Below are positions 1 through 9,077 of a stretch of DNA of 64,000 nt, in pieces (within the stretch, counting starts at the first letter, position 1; each line of letters begins with the position of its first letter). The translations under genes were made by a program, and so were the position numbers. Source of the DNA: Nodosilinea sp. PGN35. Lineage in GTDB: Bacteria; Cyanobacteriota; Cyanobacteriia; Phormidesmidales; Phormidesmidaceae. The notes below the pieces were generated by a model. That model saw only the letters and a list, made by a program, of their open reading frames with translations. It was not told the DNA's origin and ran no database searches. The stretch lies in assembly GCF_029109325.1 (NCBI RefSeq), contig NZ_JAQKQJ010000010.1, positions 372,001 through 436,000 on the forward strand. The letters run 5' to 3'.

Positions 1-1
1 G

Positions 2-1726
2 GCCGAAGAGGTGTGGACCTGTGAGGTGGTGGTAATTGGCGGCACCCTGGGCGGGGTCGCCGCCGCCTCCCACGCCATGCGAACCGGCGTTACCACCTGT
101 CTAATCGAGCTAACCCCCTGGCTGGGAGGGCAGGTGAGTTCCCAGGGCGTATCGGCGATCGACGAGTCGCGGGCCATGCGATGGCGGCGCAACTTCTCCC
201 CCAGTTGGGAGGCATTTAAAGCTCTAATTAAGCGCCAGCCGGTGTATCTGCCTGCCTGGACGGGGCTACCTGCTCAGCTACCGGTGGATAAAACCAACAG
301 CTGCTGGGTGGGTGAACTGTGCTTTACCCCGCGCGCCGGGGCGACAGCGGCAGAGATGTGGATGCGAGACGCCGTTCAGAGTGCCCCCGAGAGCCGCTGG
401 GCCACTTCTACCGCCTTTAAGGGAGCGGCTTTCGATGCCTCTGGCCGCTACGTTACGGCGGTGTACGGGGTGCGGCGCGTTCCCCTCGATCCGGGCTATG
501 TGCCCACCGGGCGGCTCTCCCAGGAGCTAGAGCGATGGTACGCCTGGTCTGACGACGAGGCCTACAACAAAATTCCCATTCGCCTACAGCCGCCGCCGAA
601 CCAATCCATGATTGTGATTGACGCCACCGATACCGGCGAGCTGGTGGGCTGGGCCAACCTGCCCCACCGGCTGGGGTCAGACGGCCAGGGGTTTACCGGC
701 GAAGTCAACGCGCCGCCGAAGGATAACCCCGACTGCACCCAGGCCTACACCTACCCCTTTGTGCTGGCTACGCTCAACGACAACAACGAGAGTCTCAGGG
801 AGCTACAAAAGCTAGAGCCTGCCCTCTCTAAAGCCGATCACCGCAAGGAGTTCGACCTGGAAGGGTTTGCTTTCTTTGACTTTGGCAGTGTGTTTAACTA
901 TCGGCGCATTGTCAGCCAGCGGGCGGGAGACTCCAATGTCAACCGCACCCAGCCCGGCGAAATGACGCTGATTAACTGGAACAAGGGCAATGACTGGCAT
1001 TTTATGGACCCACCGCTGGTCTTTACCGAAGAGGACATTCGTCTGTCGGGGCAGCGCCAGGACTGGCTAGGGGGCTTGTCAACCGAGTCGCTTAACTACG
1101 GTGAAATCCACGCGCTTCAGTTTGCGGAATGGCTGATGGAGAGGGAGAGTACCAACAAGCTGCCGCTGACGTTTTTAAGGGGGCCTGATTCTCCCTTAGG
1201 CACCCGGTCTGGGCTGAGTATGGTGCCCTACATTCGCGAGGGCCGCCGCATTTTGGGTCGCCCTGCCTACGGCCAGGATAGCTTTATGGCGGTGGAGGCC
1301 GACCTGCGCGAAGACATGACCGGTGGCCGCGACTTTAGGGCTACGGCGGTGGCTTTGGCCCACTACGACATCGATATCCACGGCTGCCGCTACCGCTCGT
1401 GGCGGCCGTCCTACGAGGCGGCAGGGGCCAGCATTAAAGAGTTTGTGGTGCGGCCCTTGCAAATTCCTCTGGAGGCGCTGGTGCCCCAGGGAGTGGACAA
1501 TGTGCTGATCGGCGGCAAGAGCATAGCCGCCAGCCACATCGTCAACGGCGTGACGCGGGTGCACTACGGGGAGTGGAGCATCGGTGGAGCCGCCGGGGCT
1601 ACGGCTGGCTGGCTGCTGCGCCACGCCAGGCCCGACGATTTGACCCCGGCCCAGGTGGTGGTGACGGGGCAGATGCCGGCTCTGCAAGGGTTTTTGATGG
1701 AGCAGGGACTAAAGTTCACCTGGTGA
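2..1726 (+). CDS. FAD-dependent oxidoreductase, 5' end outside the window
   Basis: The protein opens almost at once with the dinucleotide-binding motif VVIGGTLGGVAAASHAM, the Rossmann fold of FAD_oxidored-type flavoproteins, and ends with a second flavin-contacting segment (GVDNVLIGGKSIAASHIVNG) typical of the family. A GTG at position 11 could start it, but the frame is open to the window edge and residues encoded before the GTG (AEE) read naturally into the protein, so the true start is probably upstream, possibly after a signal peptide. The substrate cannot be told from sequence. The next gene begins about 165 bases downstream on the same strand. Confidence 0.85.
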   Translation, partial: AEEVWTCEVVVIGGTLGGVAAASHAMRTGVTTCLIELTPWLGGQVSSQGVSAIDESRAMRWRRNFSPSWEAFKALIKRQPVYLPAWTGLPAQLPVDKTNSCWVGELCFTPRAGATAAEMWMRDAVQSAPESRWATSTAFKGAAFDASGRYVTAVYGVRRVPLDPGYVPTGRLSQELERWYAWSDDEAYNKIPIRLQPPPNQSMIVIDATDTGELVGWANLPHRLGSDGQGFTGEVNAPPKDNPDCTQAYTYPFVLATLNDNNESLRELQKLEPALSKADHRKEFDLEGFAFFDFGSVFNYRRIVSQRAGDSNVNRTQPGEMTLINWNKGNDWHFMDPPLVFTEEDIRLSGQRQDWLGGLSTESLNYGEIHALQFAEWLMERESTNKLPLTFLRGPDSPLGTRSGLSMVPYIREGRRILGRPAYGQDSFMAVEADLREDMTGGRDFRATAVALAHYDIDIHGCRYRSWRPSYEAAGASIKEFVVRPLQIPLEALVPQGVDNVLIGGKSIAASHIVNGVTRVHYGEWSIGGAAGATAGWLLRHARPDDLTPAQVVVTGQMPALQGFLMEQGLKFTW

Positions 1727-1892
1727 GTTTCTGGGGAATGCGTTCATGGTGCTCCGGGGTAGAGGGGCGGCGGGCTGGGGGGCGATCGCACCCGGTGTGC
1801 CCTGGCGCAGTTTGCGCTCGCGGGTGAGTCGGTTGAGGCAACCCAACCTGACCTATCCTAGAGGATGCTGGCTGAGGGGTGAGGGGGGAGCG

Positions 1893-3059
1893 ATGGCAGA
1901 GTGGATAGGCCAGGGGCTGCGGCGAATTGGGTGGCGATCGCTCATCCTGCTGCTGGCCCTGATAGTGACCAGCTGCGCCATCCCCCAGATCAAGGCCGAA
2001 GACCGGCTGTTTGTGCCCCTTACCGTCGAGCTGCTGGATGTCTACACCCTGCCGCCCCAGCCCTTTGAGGGCACTACTGTCGGGGGGCTATCGGCCCTGG
2101 CCTACGATCGCCCCCGCGACCTGCTCTACGCCCTCTCGGACGATCGCGGTCAGTTTGGCCCCGCCCGCTTCTACACCCTCGCCCTGACCTTCAAGCCCAG
2201 TGGCCCGCCCAAGTTCGACACCGTCACCCTGACTGAAATGACGCCCCTGCTCGACGCTGAGGGCCACCCCTACCCCCGCGGCAGCGTAGACCCCGAGGGC
2301 ATGGCCCTGTCTCCCCGCGATACGCTGTTCATCAGCAGTGAGGGGGATGTGCGGCAAAACGCCCCGCCTTTTATCGGTGAGTTTGACCGCACCGGGCGGA
2401 TTCTCGCCACCCTGCCCCTGCCGGAGCGGTACCTGCCCGACAAGCCCGACCGGCCCACGCGGGGGGTGCAGAACAACCTCAGCCTGGAGGGGCTCACCGT
2501 CACCGGCACCTCGGGTGGAGCGGGCATGGTCGAACCGTTTCGGCTGTTTGCCGCCACCGAGTCAGCCCTGGTGCAGGACTACAACGAAGACCCCAGCCTG
2601 CCCCTCAACAGCCGCTTTTTGCACTACCTGATCGGCGATGACCAGACCACGCTGATTGCCGAACACCGCTACCCCCTTGAGCTAGAGCCGTCTGGAGCGG
2701 TGGTCAACGGCCTCACGGCCCTGCTGGCCATTGACCCCGCTGGCCACTTTCTTGCCCTAGAGCGGGCCTTCGGCCTGCGGGGGCTACAGGTAAAGCTGTT
2801 TCAGCTCGCCACAGGCGGCGCGACTGACACCTCAACCATCCCCAGCCTGCGCGGCGATCTGTCGGGTATTGCGCCCATTCGTAAGCAGCTGGTGCTAGAT
2901 TTTGCCGAGACGCCCCTGGCGGTAGACAACCTGGAGGGCATGACCCTGGGGCCGCGCCTGCCCGACGGCAGCCAGAGTTTGCTGATGGTGAGCGACAACA
3001 ACTTCGAGGGCGCTCGCGCCACCCAACTGCTGCTGCTGCGCCTCAAAACTCAGCCGTAG
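1893..3059 (+). CDS. Phytase-like esterase-family lipoprotein
   Basis: I choose the ATG at 1893 because it follows a purine-rich Shine-Dalgarno tract (GAGGGGGGAG) and gives a classic lipoprotein signal: charged MAEWIGQGLRRIGWR, a hydrophobic stretch, then the lipobox VTSC. The longer frame from 1746 has no such signal. The mature part resembles the esterase-like domain of the phytase-like family (PF13449 type), a beta-propeller, with motifs such as GGLSALAYDRPRD, DPEGMALSP and NLEGMTLGP. It is probably anchored to the outer face of a membrane. Substrate is unknown. Confidence 0.85.
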   Translation: MAEWIGQGLRRIGWRSLILLLALIVTSCAIPQIKAEDRLFVPLTVELLDVYTLPPQPFEGTTVGGLSALAYDRPRDLLYALSDDRGQFGPARFYTLALTFKPSGPPKFDTVTLTEMTPLLDAEGHPYPRGSVDPEGMALSPRDTLFISSEGDVRQNAPPFIGEFDRTGRILATLPLPERYLPDKPDRPTRGVQNNLSLEGLTVTGTSGGAGMVEPFRLFAATESALVQDYNEDPSLPLNSRFLHYLIGDDQTTLIAEHRYPLELEPSGAVVNGLTALLAIDPAGHFLALERAFGLRGLQVKLFQLATGGATDTSTIPSLRGDLSGIAPIRKQLVLDFAETPLAVDNLEGMTLGPRLPDGSQSLLMVSDNNFEGARATQLLLLRLKTQP

Positions 3060-3174
3060 TCAAATCGCCCCGCGCCATCCCAGACTACGCCCGTTGAGCA
3101 ACGCCGCTGGGTTTGCCCAGCGGTTAATCGGCTATAGTGGCGGCAGGCTAACCCTCCTCTAGGCGGAGGCTCCC

Positions 3175-4218
3175 TTGGGCAAACCCTCTCCCGATTCTCT
3201 ACGGCGCATTCGAGCCGCTGACCCGCTGCTGGCGACGCCCGCTGCCGTTCCCCTAGTGCCGCTGACCATTGGCGGCGAAATTATTCCCTTGGGAAAACGG
3301 GTGCGGCTTGACCTGCCCGTGGCCCGCCTCACCACCGGCACCATGATGTCGCTGCCGGTGACGGTGATCAGCGGCAAAAAGCCGGGGCCGCGCCTGTGGC
3401 TCAGCGCCGCCATCCACGGCGACGAACTCAACGGGGTCGATATTATTCGCCGGGTGGCCAAGGCCCTGCGGCCCAACCGCCTGGCTGGCTCGGTGATTGC
3501 GGTGCCGGTGGTGAATATCTTTGGCCTGCTGGAGCAGTCGCGCTACCTGCCCGATCGCCGCGATCTCAATCGCTCCTTTCCAGGTTCGGCGCGGGGCTCG
3601 ATGGCCAGCCGCCTAGCCGATCTGTTTATGAAAGAGGTGGTCAGCCAGTGTACCCACGGCATTGACCTGCACACGGCGGCCATTCACCGCATCAACCTGC
3701 CCCAGGTGCGGGCCGACCTAGACGACCCGGCCACCTACGACTTCGCCAAAGCCTTTGGGGCCCCGGTGATCATCCACGCCTCCCACCGCGACGGGTCGCT
3801 GCGCCAGGCGGCGGCCAAGCGCAAAATTCCCACCCTGCTGTACGAGGCGGGCGAGGCGCTGCGGTTCGATGAAGCCGCCATTCAAACCGGGGTCGATGGC
3901 ATCTACCGGGTGATGGCCTACCTGGGCATGTACACGCCGCCGCCAATGGCTCAGCCCTCAACGTTAGAAGTGCGCGAGAGCCGCTGGGTACGTGCCTCCC
4001 GAGGCGGCATCTGGCACCGATCGGTTGCCCTGGGCGATGAAGTCAGGCAGCGCCAGCCCCTGGGTTTTATCAGCGATACCTTTGGCGATAAGCCGGTGCA
4101 GGTGCGCAGCCCCAGGGCGGGCATTGTTATCGGCCACGGCCAAAACCCGCTGGTCAACCAGGGCGACGCGCTGGTACATGTCGCCAGCGTGAGGGCAGAG
4201 GTCGAGCCAGAACAGTAG
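3175..4218 (+). CDS. Succinylglutamate desuccinylase/aspartoacylase family protein (M14-like)
   Basis: This is a zinc-dependent amidohydrolase of the AstE/AspA family. The zinc-binding HxxE motif is visible as AAIHGDELNG and the third ligand region as HGIDLHTAAIH; a beta-strand-rich C-terminal domain follows. The start is a TTG directly preceded by AGGCGGAGG at a good spacing; the next internal ATG would remove conserved sequence. In cyanobacteria such proteins are seldom AstE itself, because the arginine succinyltransferase pathway is absent, so the natural substrate is unknown. It lies alone between the lipoprotein gene and the DNA ligase gene. Confidence 0.85.
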   Translation: MGKPSPDSLRRIRAADPLLATPAAVPLVPLTIGGEIIPLGKRVRLDLPVARLTTGTMMSLPVTVISGKKPGPRLWLSAAIHGDELNGVDIIRRVAKALRPNRLAGSVIAVPVVNIFGLLEQSRYLPDRRDLNRSFPGSARGSMASRLADLFMKEVVSQCTHGIDLHTAAIHRINLPQVRADLDDPATYDFAKAFGAPVIIHASHRDGSLRQAAAKRKIPTLLYEAGEALRFDEAAIQTGVDGIYRVMAYLGMYTPPPMAQPSTLEVRESRWVRASRGGIWHRSVALGDEVRQRQPLGFISDTFGDKPVQVRSPRAGIVIGHGQNPLVNQGDALVHVASVRAEVEPEQ

Positions 4219-4462
4219 GATGTAGCTGAAGAACGAAAACCGAAGCGTGAAGAACGAATCGGAACGGCGCACGAAGCTGGAGTTCTAAGTCAATTTCTAG
4301 GTCAGATTTTCCCCCAATGTAGGATTGGCAAAGGGCTTTGCCTGCGCCCATCAGGGCTCTCGGTCGATAGGCACGCAAGCTTTGCCCATCCTGCGCTGGT
4401 ATTTTCTGATCCAGAAAACGCCTAAGACTCTGAGTTTTTTGGTTGAGACGCTATTTTTCTCT

Positions 4463-6085
4463 ATGCAGCGATTTACCCAGCTTTTTCAAGACATCGATGC
4501 GACCACCTCAACGAATGAAAAGGTGCGATCGCTGCAAGCCTATTTTCAAGCGCCGGAGGCCGAACCCGCCGACAAGGTCTGGGCGCTCTACCTGCTGCTG
4601 GGCAAAACCCGCCGCCGCACGGTGACCTCGCGGGTGCTGCGGGACGTATTTTTGCAGATTTCCGATATTCCCGAGTGGCTGTTTAAAGACTGCTACGCCC
4701 AGGTGGGCGACTCGGCGGAAGTGATTGCCCTGCTGCTGCGCGACGTAAATCTACCCTCCCCATCTCCCCCCTCCTCCCCATCTATCTCCCTGCACCAGTG
4801 GATGGAGGAGATTATCCCGATGTACAGGGCGATGGCGACCGACGACGAGCGGCGCGATCTGATCGTCTCCTGGTGGGCGGCGCTGGATAACACCGAGGTC
4901 TTTGTGCTCAACAAGATTCTCACCGGGGCCTTTCGGGTGGGGGCCTCGGCCAAGCTGGTGATCAAAGGCCTGGCCGCCGCCACGGGCATTTCTGAAGCCG
5001 TGCTGGCCCACCGACTGATGGGCGACTTTAGCCCCACGGTGGAGTTTTACACCAGCCTGACCAGTGAAGCGGCGACGCAGAATGCCCCCAGCCAGCCCTA
5101 CCCGTTCTTTTTGGCCACCTCGTTAGACGAAGCCAAATTTCAGAGCGAAGACTTTGAGCGCTGGCGGGCGGAATGGAAGTGGGACGGCATTCGCGCCCAG
5201 GTGATCAAGCGCGACGACCAGGTGTTTGTCTGGTCACGGGGCGAAGACCTGGTCACTGAGCAGTTTCCAGAAATCGAGGCGATGATGGAGAATTTCCCCA
5301 ACGGCATTGTCATGGATGGCGAAATTCTCTGCTGGCAAGACGACATGCCGCTGTCGTTTAACCACCTGCAAAAGCGCCTGGGGCGCAAGAAAGTCAGCAA
5401 AAAGGTGATGGACGAAAGCCCGGTGCATTTCATCGCCTACGACCTGCTGGAGTACGGCGGCATCGACATTCGGGAGAAAAGCTGGGGCGATCGCACCCAA
5501 TCCCTTTCTACTCTGCTGGCTGTGCACACCGCCCCCAACCTGCACCAGTCGATCCCTCTAGAGTTTCGCTCTTTTGCGGAACTGGCGGAGCTGCGCCAAA
5601 ACTCGCGCCAGCAGGGGGCCGAGGGGCTGGTGGTAAAGGCGATCGACAGCCCCTACCTGGTGGGCCGCAAGCGCGGCTACTGGTGGAAGTACAAGGTTGA
5701 GCCCATGAGCCTCGACGCAGTGCTGATCTACGCCCAGGCGGGCAGCGGCAAGCGGGCCAACCTGTTTACCGACTACACGTTTGCCCTGTGGCAGGGCGAG
5801 ACGCTGGTGCCCTTTGCCAAGGCCTACAGCGGTTTGGACAACGCCGAGATCGACGCGCTAGATAAGTGGATTCGCCGCCACACGACGGAGCGGTTTGGGC
5901 CGGTGCGATCGGTGGAGCCAATTCACGTGTTTGAGATTGGCTTTGAGGGCATTGCCGAATCGACTCGTCACAAGTCGGGTATTTCGGTGCGCTTTCCCCG
6001 CATTCTGCGCTGGCGGAAGGATAAACCCGCCGCCGAAGCTGATACCCTGGAATCGGCCAGGGAGTTGTTAGCGACCTTTGGATGA
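4463..6085 (+). CDS. ATP-dependent DNA ligase
   Basis: The protein seals nicks in DNA by an adenylated lysine. Ligase motifs are in order: motif I EWKWDGIRAQ with the adenylated Lys at about residue 239, motif III IAYDLLEYG, motif IV EGLVVKA and motif V WWKYK, followed by an OB domain. The N-terminal helical domain covers about residues 1-200. The ATG at 4463 is preferred because it starts the usual MQRFTQLFQ N-terminus; the frame upstream reads through non-coding sequence. A Pro/Ser-rich linker of about 14 residues (LPSPSPPSSPS, near residue 97) looks like inserted low-complexity DNA. The exonuclease and helicase that often accompany this ligase are not next to it. Confidence 0.92.
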   Translation: MQRFTQLFQDIDATTSTNEKVRSLQAYFQAPEAEPADKVWALYLLLGKTRRRTVTSRVLRDVFLQISDIPEWLFKDCYAQVGDSAEVIALLLRDVNLPSPSPPSSPSISLHQWMEEIIPMYRAMATDDERRDLIVSWWAALDNTEVFVLNKILTGAFRVGASAKLVIKGLAAATGISEAVLAHRLMGDFSPTVEFYTSLTSEAATQNAPSQPYPFFLATSLDEAKFQSEDFERWRAEWKWDGIRAQVIKRDDQVFVWSRGEDLVTEQFPEIEAMMENFPNGIVMDGEILCWQDDMPLSFNHLQKRLGRKKVSKKVMDESPVHFIAYDLLEYGGIDIREKSWGDRTQSLSTLLAVHTAPNLHQSIPLEFRSFAELAELRQNSRQQGAEGLVVKAIDSPYLVGRKRGYWWKYKVEPMSLDAVLIYAQAGSGKRANLFTDYTFALWQGETLVPFAKAYSGLDNAEIDALDKWIRRHTTERFGPVRSVEPIHVFEIGFEGIAESTRHKSGISVRFPRILRWRKDKPAAEADTLESARELLATFG

Positions 6086-6282
6086 GCAACCTCGAGCCAA
6101 GTCGGTGACGTGTCGCAAACAACCATCAGGATGTGGCCAGGGCGCGATCGATAGCCTCTACATCTTGCTCTATGTCAGCTTCTGTAGAGTGCAAGTAGGC
6201 TTCGTGCTCTTTAAGAGGCGTCATGTAGTTAACTTGGACAGCAGTTGAAGCATGCAGGACAGTTATGTGTCTAAGCGGATTG

Positions 6283-7989
6283 TTAGACGACTTCTTTCGA
6301 GTTGAGAATTTCATAGTATCCAACTACTGTAAGTTGAATTTTGCTAGCTGTTTCAGGCAATAAATCGCTAATGTTCAGCTCAAGGGATTCACCTTGATGC
6401 AGCAAATAATACCCCTTGCCATTTCTAGGCAAACTTGATGCAAGGCATTCTACCGTGCATTTCTTGCCTTCGCTATAATTAAGATAAGTTAGCCTCACAG
6501 TCTCCAAAAAAGTTATTTCTTGATCACGTTCTTCTATTTTAACCTTTAAGACTTCTTTATCAATCGAATAATGCTCTTCAGCTTTCATGCTTTCGTGCTG
6601 TCTTCCAAATAGAATAGTACCCTGTTCAACCCAATATCCTCTTTTGGAAAATGTCATGAGATATGGGCAACTACCGTAATCAAAATAAGTTGATATGGAA
6701 ACCTTTGAACTGTCATTTGGAGAATGAATATCTAAGCATTTTCCATCAAAACTAACTGACTTAACATCAAAAAAAGTGCCGACAGCAAAGCGTCTTGGTG
6801 AGCTAGCCTTGAGCTCAGATATGGACTTGACTTGATTCATAAAATCTTTTGGAATGTGTTTCCAGCTTCCTAAAAATTCTTCATTTATTTTTTGTTGACT
6901 TAGGTCTTTTGAGTTTCTTATAAAATTAATTGTTTCTCTTCGAACAGGCTTCGCAATTAAAACTTGTAATTCATCTATCCTCCATTCTGGAGAGGTAAGA
7001 TCTTCCAGTCCGCTAGTGTATTTAAGATGAGATTTCGTGTCAAATCCAAATTCAATAGGTATGAGTAAGTCCTGACCAGGCTGTAACATTATATTCACTT
7101 CTTCGTTTATCATCTCTCCTATCTCAAGAACTCTTGAGCGATGAGTAACATCAGTTAGGTGATAAGGATGGCTTTGCAGGCGTTTTAACTGTAAGTACTC
7201 TAATTTAACCGGCTTGCTACTTTCATTTTTAATATGTACAAACCTTAAATATGGTGAGGGAGCTTGTCTAAATACACCTCCTGCTGGACATTCAGGAAAG
7301 AAATCATTCGCGTTAGAGAGGAAGGAATACTCATACAGTAGAAAACCTCTGCATTTAGGATTGTGTTTGGCAATCCCCTTAATCCATTGATTGCTAGTTT
7401 TTGATGGTGAAAACAGATCCCTAATTCCTTTTGACACAACATAGCCCAATTCAGGATACTGATATATTGAACCTTGAAAGTTGTTAATATCTCTTGTTTT
7501 ACTTATACATGTCCATTCAGCACTTTCTGTTTCAATCTGAAATGGCACATCAATAGGAGAATAAAAGAATTCTTGGTGTTCAATATCAAATCTTAATGTG
7601 TCGTCTTCATAGTCTTCTTGACTCTGCTCAAATATATTTAGGATTTCTGGTCTTGCACTTTCGGGTGGGTCTCTGTACATTACCCCTGAGAATGTACGCC
7701 CTTGCTGATTTATTTGGTACGATATTGCAACCTGACTTGTAGCATGGTAGCTAGAGCTAATAAGGTCTAAATTTCCAGATTCTATAGCAAACGTCTCAAC
7801 ACTTTCTAGAACTGAATTTTGATAAATAAGAGGAGTATTCTCAATTCTTAGAATATCTAGTAATTTATACGGAAATACATTGCTTAAGAAGCCTAGGACA
7901 GGATACTCGTTAATGCTTGTTAAATGCCTATACGAAAGAATGCCTTCATGAATCAGTTCGTCGTCCACTAGGGCAGGTAAGGTTTTCAA
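6283..7989 (-). CDS. Unknown 568-residue protein coupled to a CHAT protease
   Basis: I do not recognise a family. No signal peptide or clear membrane helix is seen. Two stretches (near residues 245-320 and in the last 80 residues) alternate in a way that suggests beta-sandwich modules, for example YLRFVHIKNESSKPVKLEY and GYYLLHQGESLELNIS. The start is a TTG that overlaps the TGA of the upstream CHAT gene (TTGA), and no in-frame ATG occurs for about 100 residues. The overlap lies beside a run of nine Ts, so the protein may be made by coupling or as a frameshift fusion to CHAT. The gene is strongly AT-rich compared with neighbours (18 G+C in the 60 bases at 6901-6960), which suggests horizontal transfer. 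Confidence 0.75.
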   Translation of the reverse strand: MKTLPALVDDELIHEGILSYRHLTSINEYPVLGFLSNVFPYKLLDILRIENTPLIYQNSVLESVETFAIESGNLDLISSSYHATSQVAISYQINQQGRTFSGVMYRDPPESARPEILNIFEQSQEDYEDDTLRFDIEHQEFFYSPIDVPFQIETESAEWTCISKTRDINNFQGSIYQYPELGYVVSKGIRDLFSPSKTSNQWIKGIAKHNPKCRGFLLYEYSFLSNANDFFPECPAGGVFRQAPSPYLRFVHIKNESSKPVKLEYLQLKRLQSHPYHLTDVTHRSRVLEIGEMINEEVNIMLQPGQDLLIPIEFGFDTKSHLKYTSGLEDLTSPEWRIDELQVLIAKPVRRETINFIRNSKDLSQQKINEEFLGSWKHIPKDFMNQVKSISELKASSPRRFAVGTFFDVKSVSFDGKCLDIHSPNDSSKVSISTYFDYGSCPYLMTFSKRGYWVEQGTILFGRQHESMKAEEHYSIDKEVLKVKIEERDQEITFLETVRLTYLNYSEGKKCTVECLASSLPRNGKGYYLLHQGESLELNISDLLPETASKIQLTVVGYYEILNSKEVV

Positions 7990-8570
7990 AAAAAAACTTC
8001 AGAAGGGTCAACACCATCCTTTATGAAAAATTCTGGTGTACTGTTGTCCATAAAACCCTCCAAAGCCAGAGCAGCTAAACCCTGATCGAAAGCTTCTTGC
8101 ACAGAACGTGCAAAACCAACAGCACGATAAAAAGAAGCCGCAAACACGATAGCAGCAGGATCTTCAATCGCCGCGTTCATGCCAATTGCACAATTAATAA
8201 CCTCAGTAATAGCTGTGGCGTGCTCTTTTGTATAACAAGCATTGAGAATAACAAGCTGAATATTATCTTTAAGGGTTGTCATCAATGCCTTCATAGCTTT
8301 GATGCTCACTACTTTGGGTGCCCCATTATTGTCAGCTAATACGATTTCCCCTAACTCACTGCCATGCCCACTAAAATGGACAATGTGCGGTTTGTGTTCA
8401 TTTAACAGTTGCAGCAAGTCATCTGGACGAACGGCTAGAGCCGGAATTAGTTGTAAATGGTCACGATACTCTGAAGCCCTTATTTTTTCAGTGATAGAAC
8501 GAACTTCTACGTCTAAGTTTAAGTCTTTGAAAGGATTAGCTGCAAGAAACAATACCTTTATCTTATTCAT
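7986..8570 (-). CDS. CHAT-domain protease, stand-alone
   Basis: The 194-residue protein is essentially one CHAT (caspase HetF-associated) domain, a caspase-like cysteine peptidase. The His motif HFSGHGSE (His69) and the Cys motif VILNACYT (Cys112) are both intact, so it should be catalytic. CHAT proteins usually carry sensor or effector domains; here the domain ends in PSEVFF at a TGA that overlaps the next gene. CHAT enzymes take part in bacterial defence, for example cleaving gasdermins or acting with type III-E CRISPR; the role here is inferred only. The partner is presumably the 568-residue product. AT-rich like its partner. Confidence 0.88.
   Translation of the reverse strand: MNKIKVLFLAANPFKDLNLDVEVRSITEKIRASEYRDHLQLIPALAVRPDDLLQLLNEHKPHIVHFSGHGSELGEIVLADNNGAPKVVSIKAMKALMTTLKDNIQLVILNACYTKEHATAITEVINCAIGMNAAIEDPAAIVFAASFYRAVGFARSVQEAFDQGLAALALEGFMDNSTPEFFIKDGVDPSEVFF
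7988..7996 (-). other. Nine-T homopolymer at the CHAT stop codon, possible frameshift site
   Basis: Read on the minus strand, CHAT ends GAA GTT TTT TTT TGA. A -1 slip on the T run gives TTT TTT TTG AAA, which runs straight into the 568-residue frame. It may be a programmed slippery site, a recent indel that split one gene, or a sequencing error in a homopolymer. Confidence 0.45.
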
Positions 8571-9077
8571 GCTCTCACACAGTTTTATAAGTCAAGGAAA
8601 TAGTAAGTTGAGTCTGCCCTAAAATAGTCGAGCTTAAGTACACTAAATCATACTACAGCAAAAGTTTTTGCCTAATAACACCTACAAGATATATGAGATG
8701 GGATTCTAGCATCCTCATTGCTTTTTATGGGTGGTTATAAGGAGTAAAAGTCAGTATAGTTACTCCTCTGCTGCAGACCGCAATCCTTCAACTTTCCTTT
8801 ACTGATCAGTTCTCCTTCACGCTTGACGCAGAGCGATCGCACCACTATCATCATCCATTAAGCCGTTCAGCAGAGCGGTGGCCACACAGAACCCGAAAAC
8901 TTTGGCGCTGCCTGAAGGTGTTTGCACCACCAACAGACAGCTAACCCCGCGAATCTACCAGTCAGATTGCGAGGCTAAGGTCGATCGTACCCTAGCTCTC
9001 CCAGTTTGCACTTCAGCTGCGGATGCTAGGGTTTTCGCGTTCTGTCTTCCTCAAACCTAAAAAGGAACACAGAACCG
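8571..9077. other. Intergenic region between the CHAT island and a small conserved gene
   Basis: About 500 bases hold no convincing gene. The first 200 or so (8571-8760) are AT-rich like the CHAT genes and should carry their promoter; TTGACT at the right end of this part is too close to the ATG to be a -35 box with a normal spacer. From about 8800 the base composition returns to GC-rich with a HIP1 site at 8832. A minus-strand stretch of about 40 open codons near 8830-8940 could be a gene remnant but has no start. A ribosome-binding sequence (AAAAGGAAC) precedes the gene at 9078. Confidence 0.4.

Noticed and set aside
6126..6323. 65-residue minus-strand frame after the 568-residue gene (MTPLKEHEAYLHSTEADIEQ part)
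   Set aside because: It overlaps the end of the 568-residue gene, has no ribosome-binding site, and no family is recognised. The last 30 residues look protein-like and might be a remnant of an earlier gene at the island edge, but evidence is too thin to list it.
8878..9060. 60-residue plus-strand frame before the small gene at 9078
   Set aside because: GTG start without ribosome-binding sequence, no conserved-looking segment, and it ends just before a well-supported gene.
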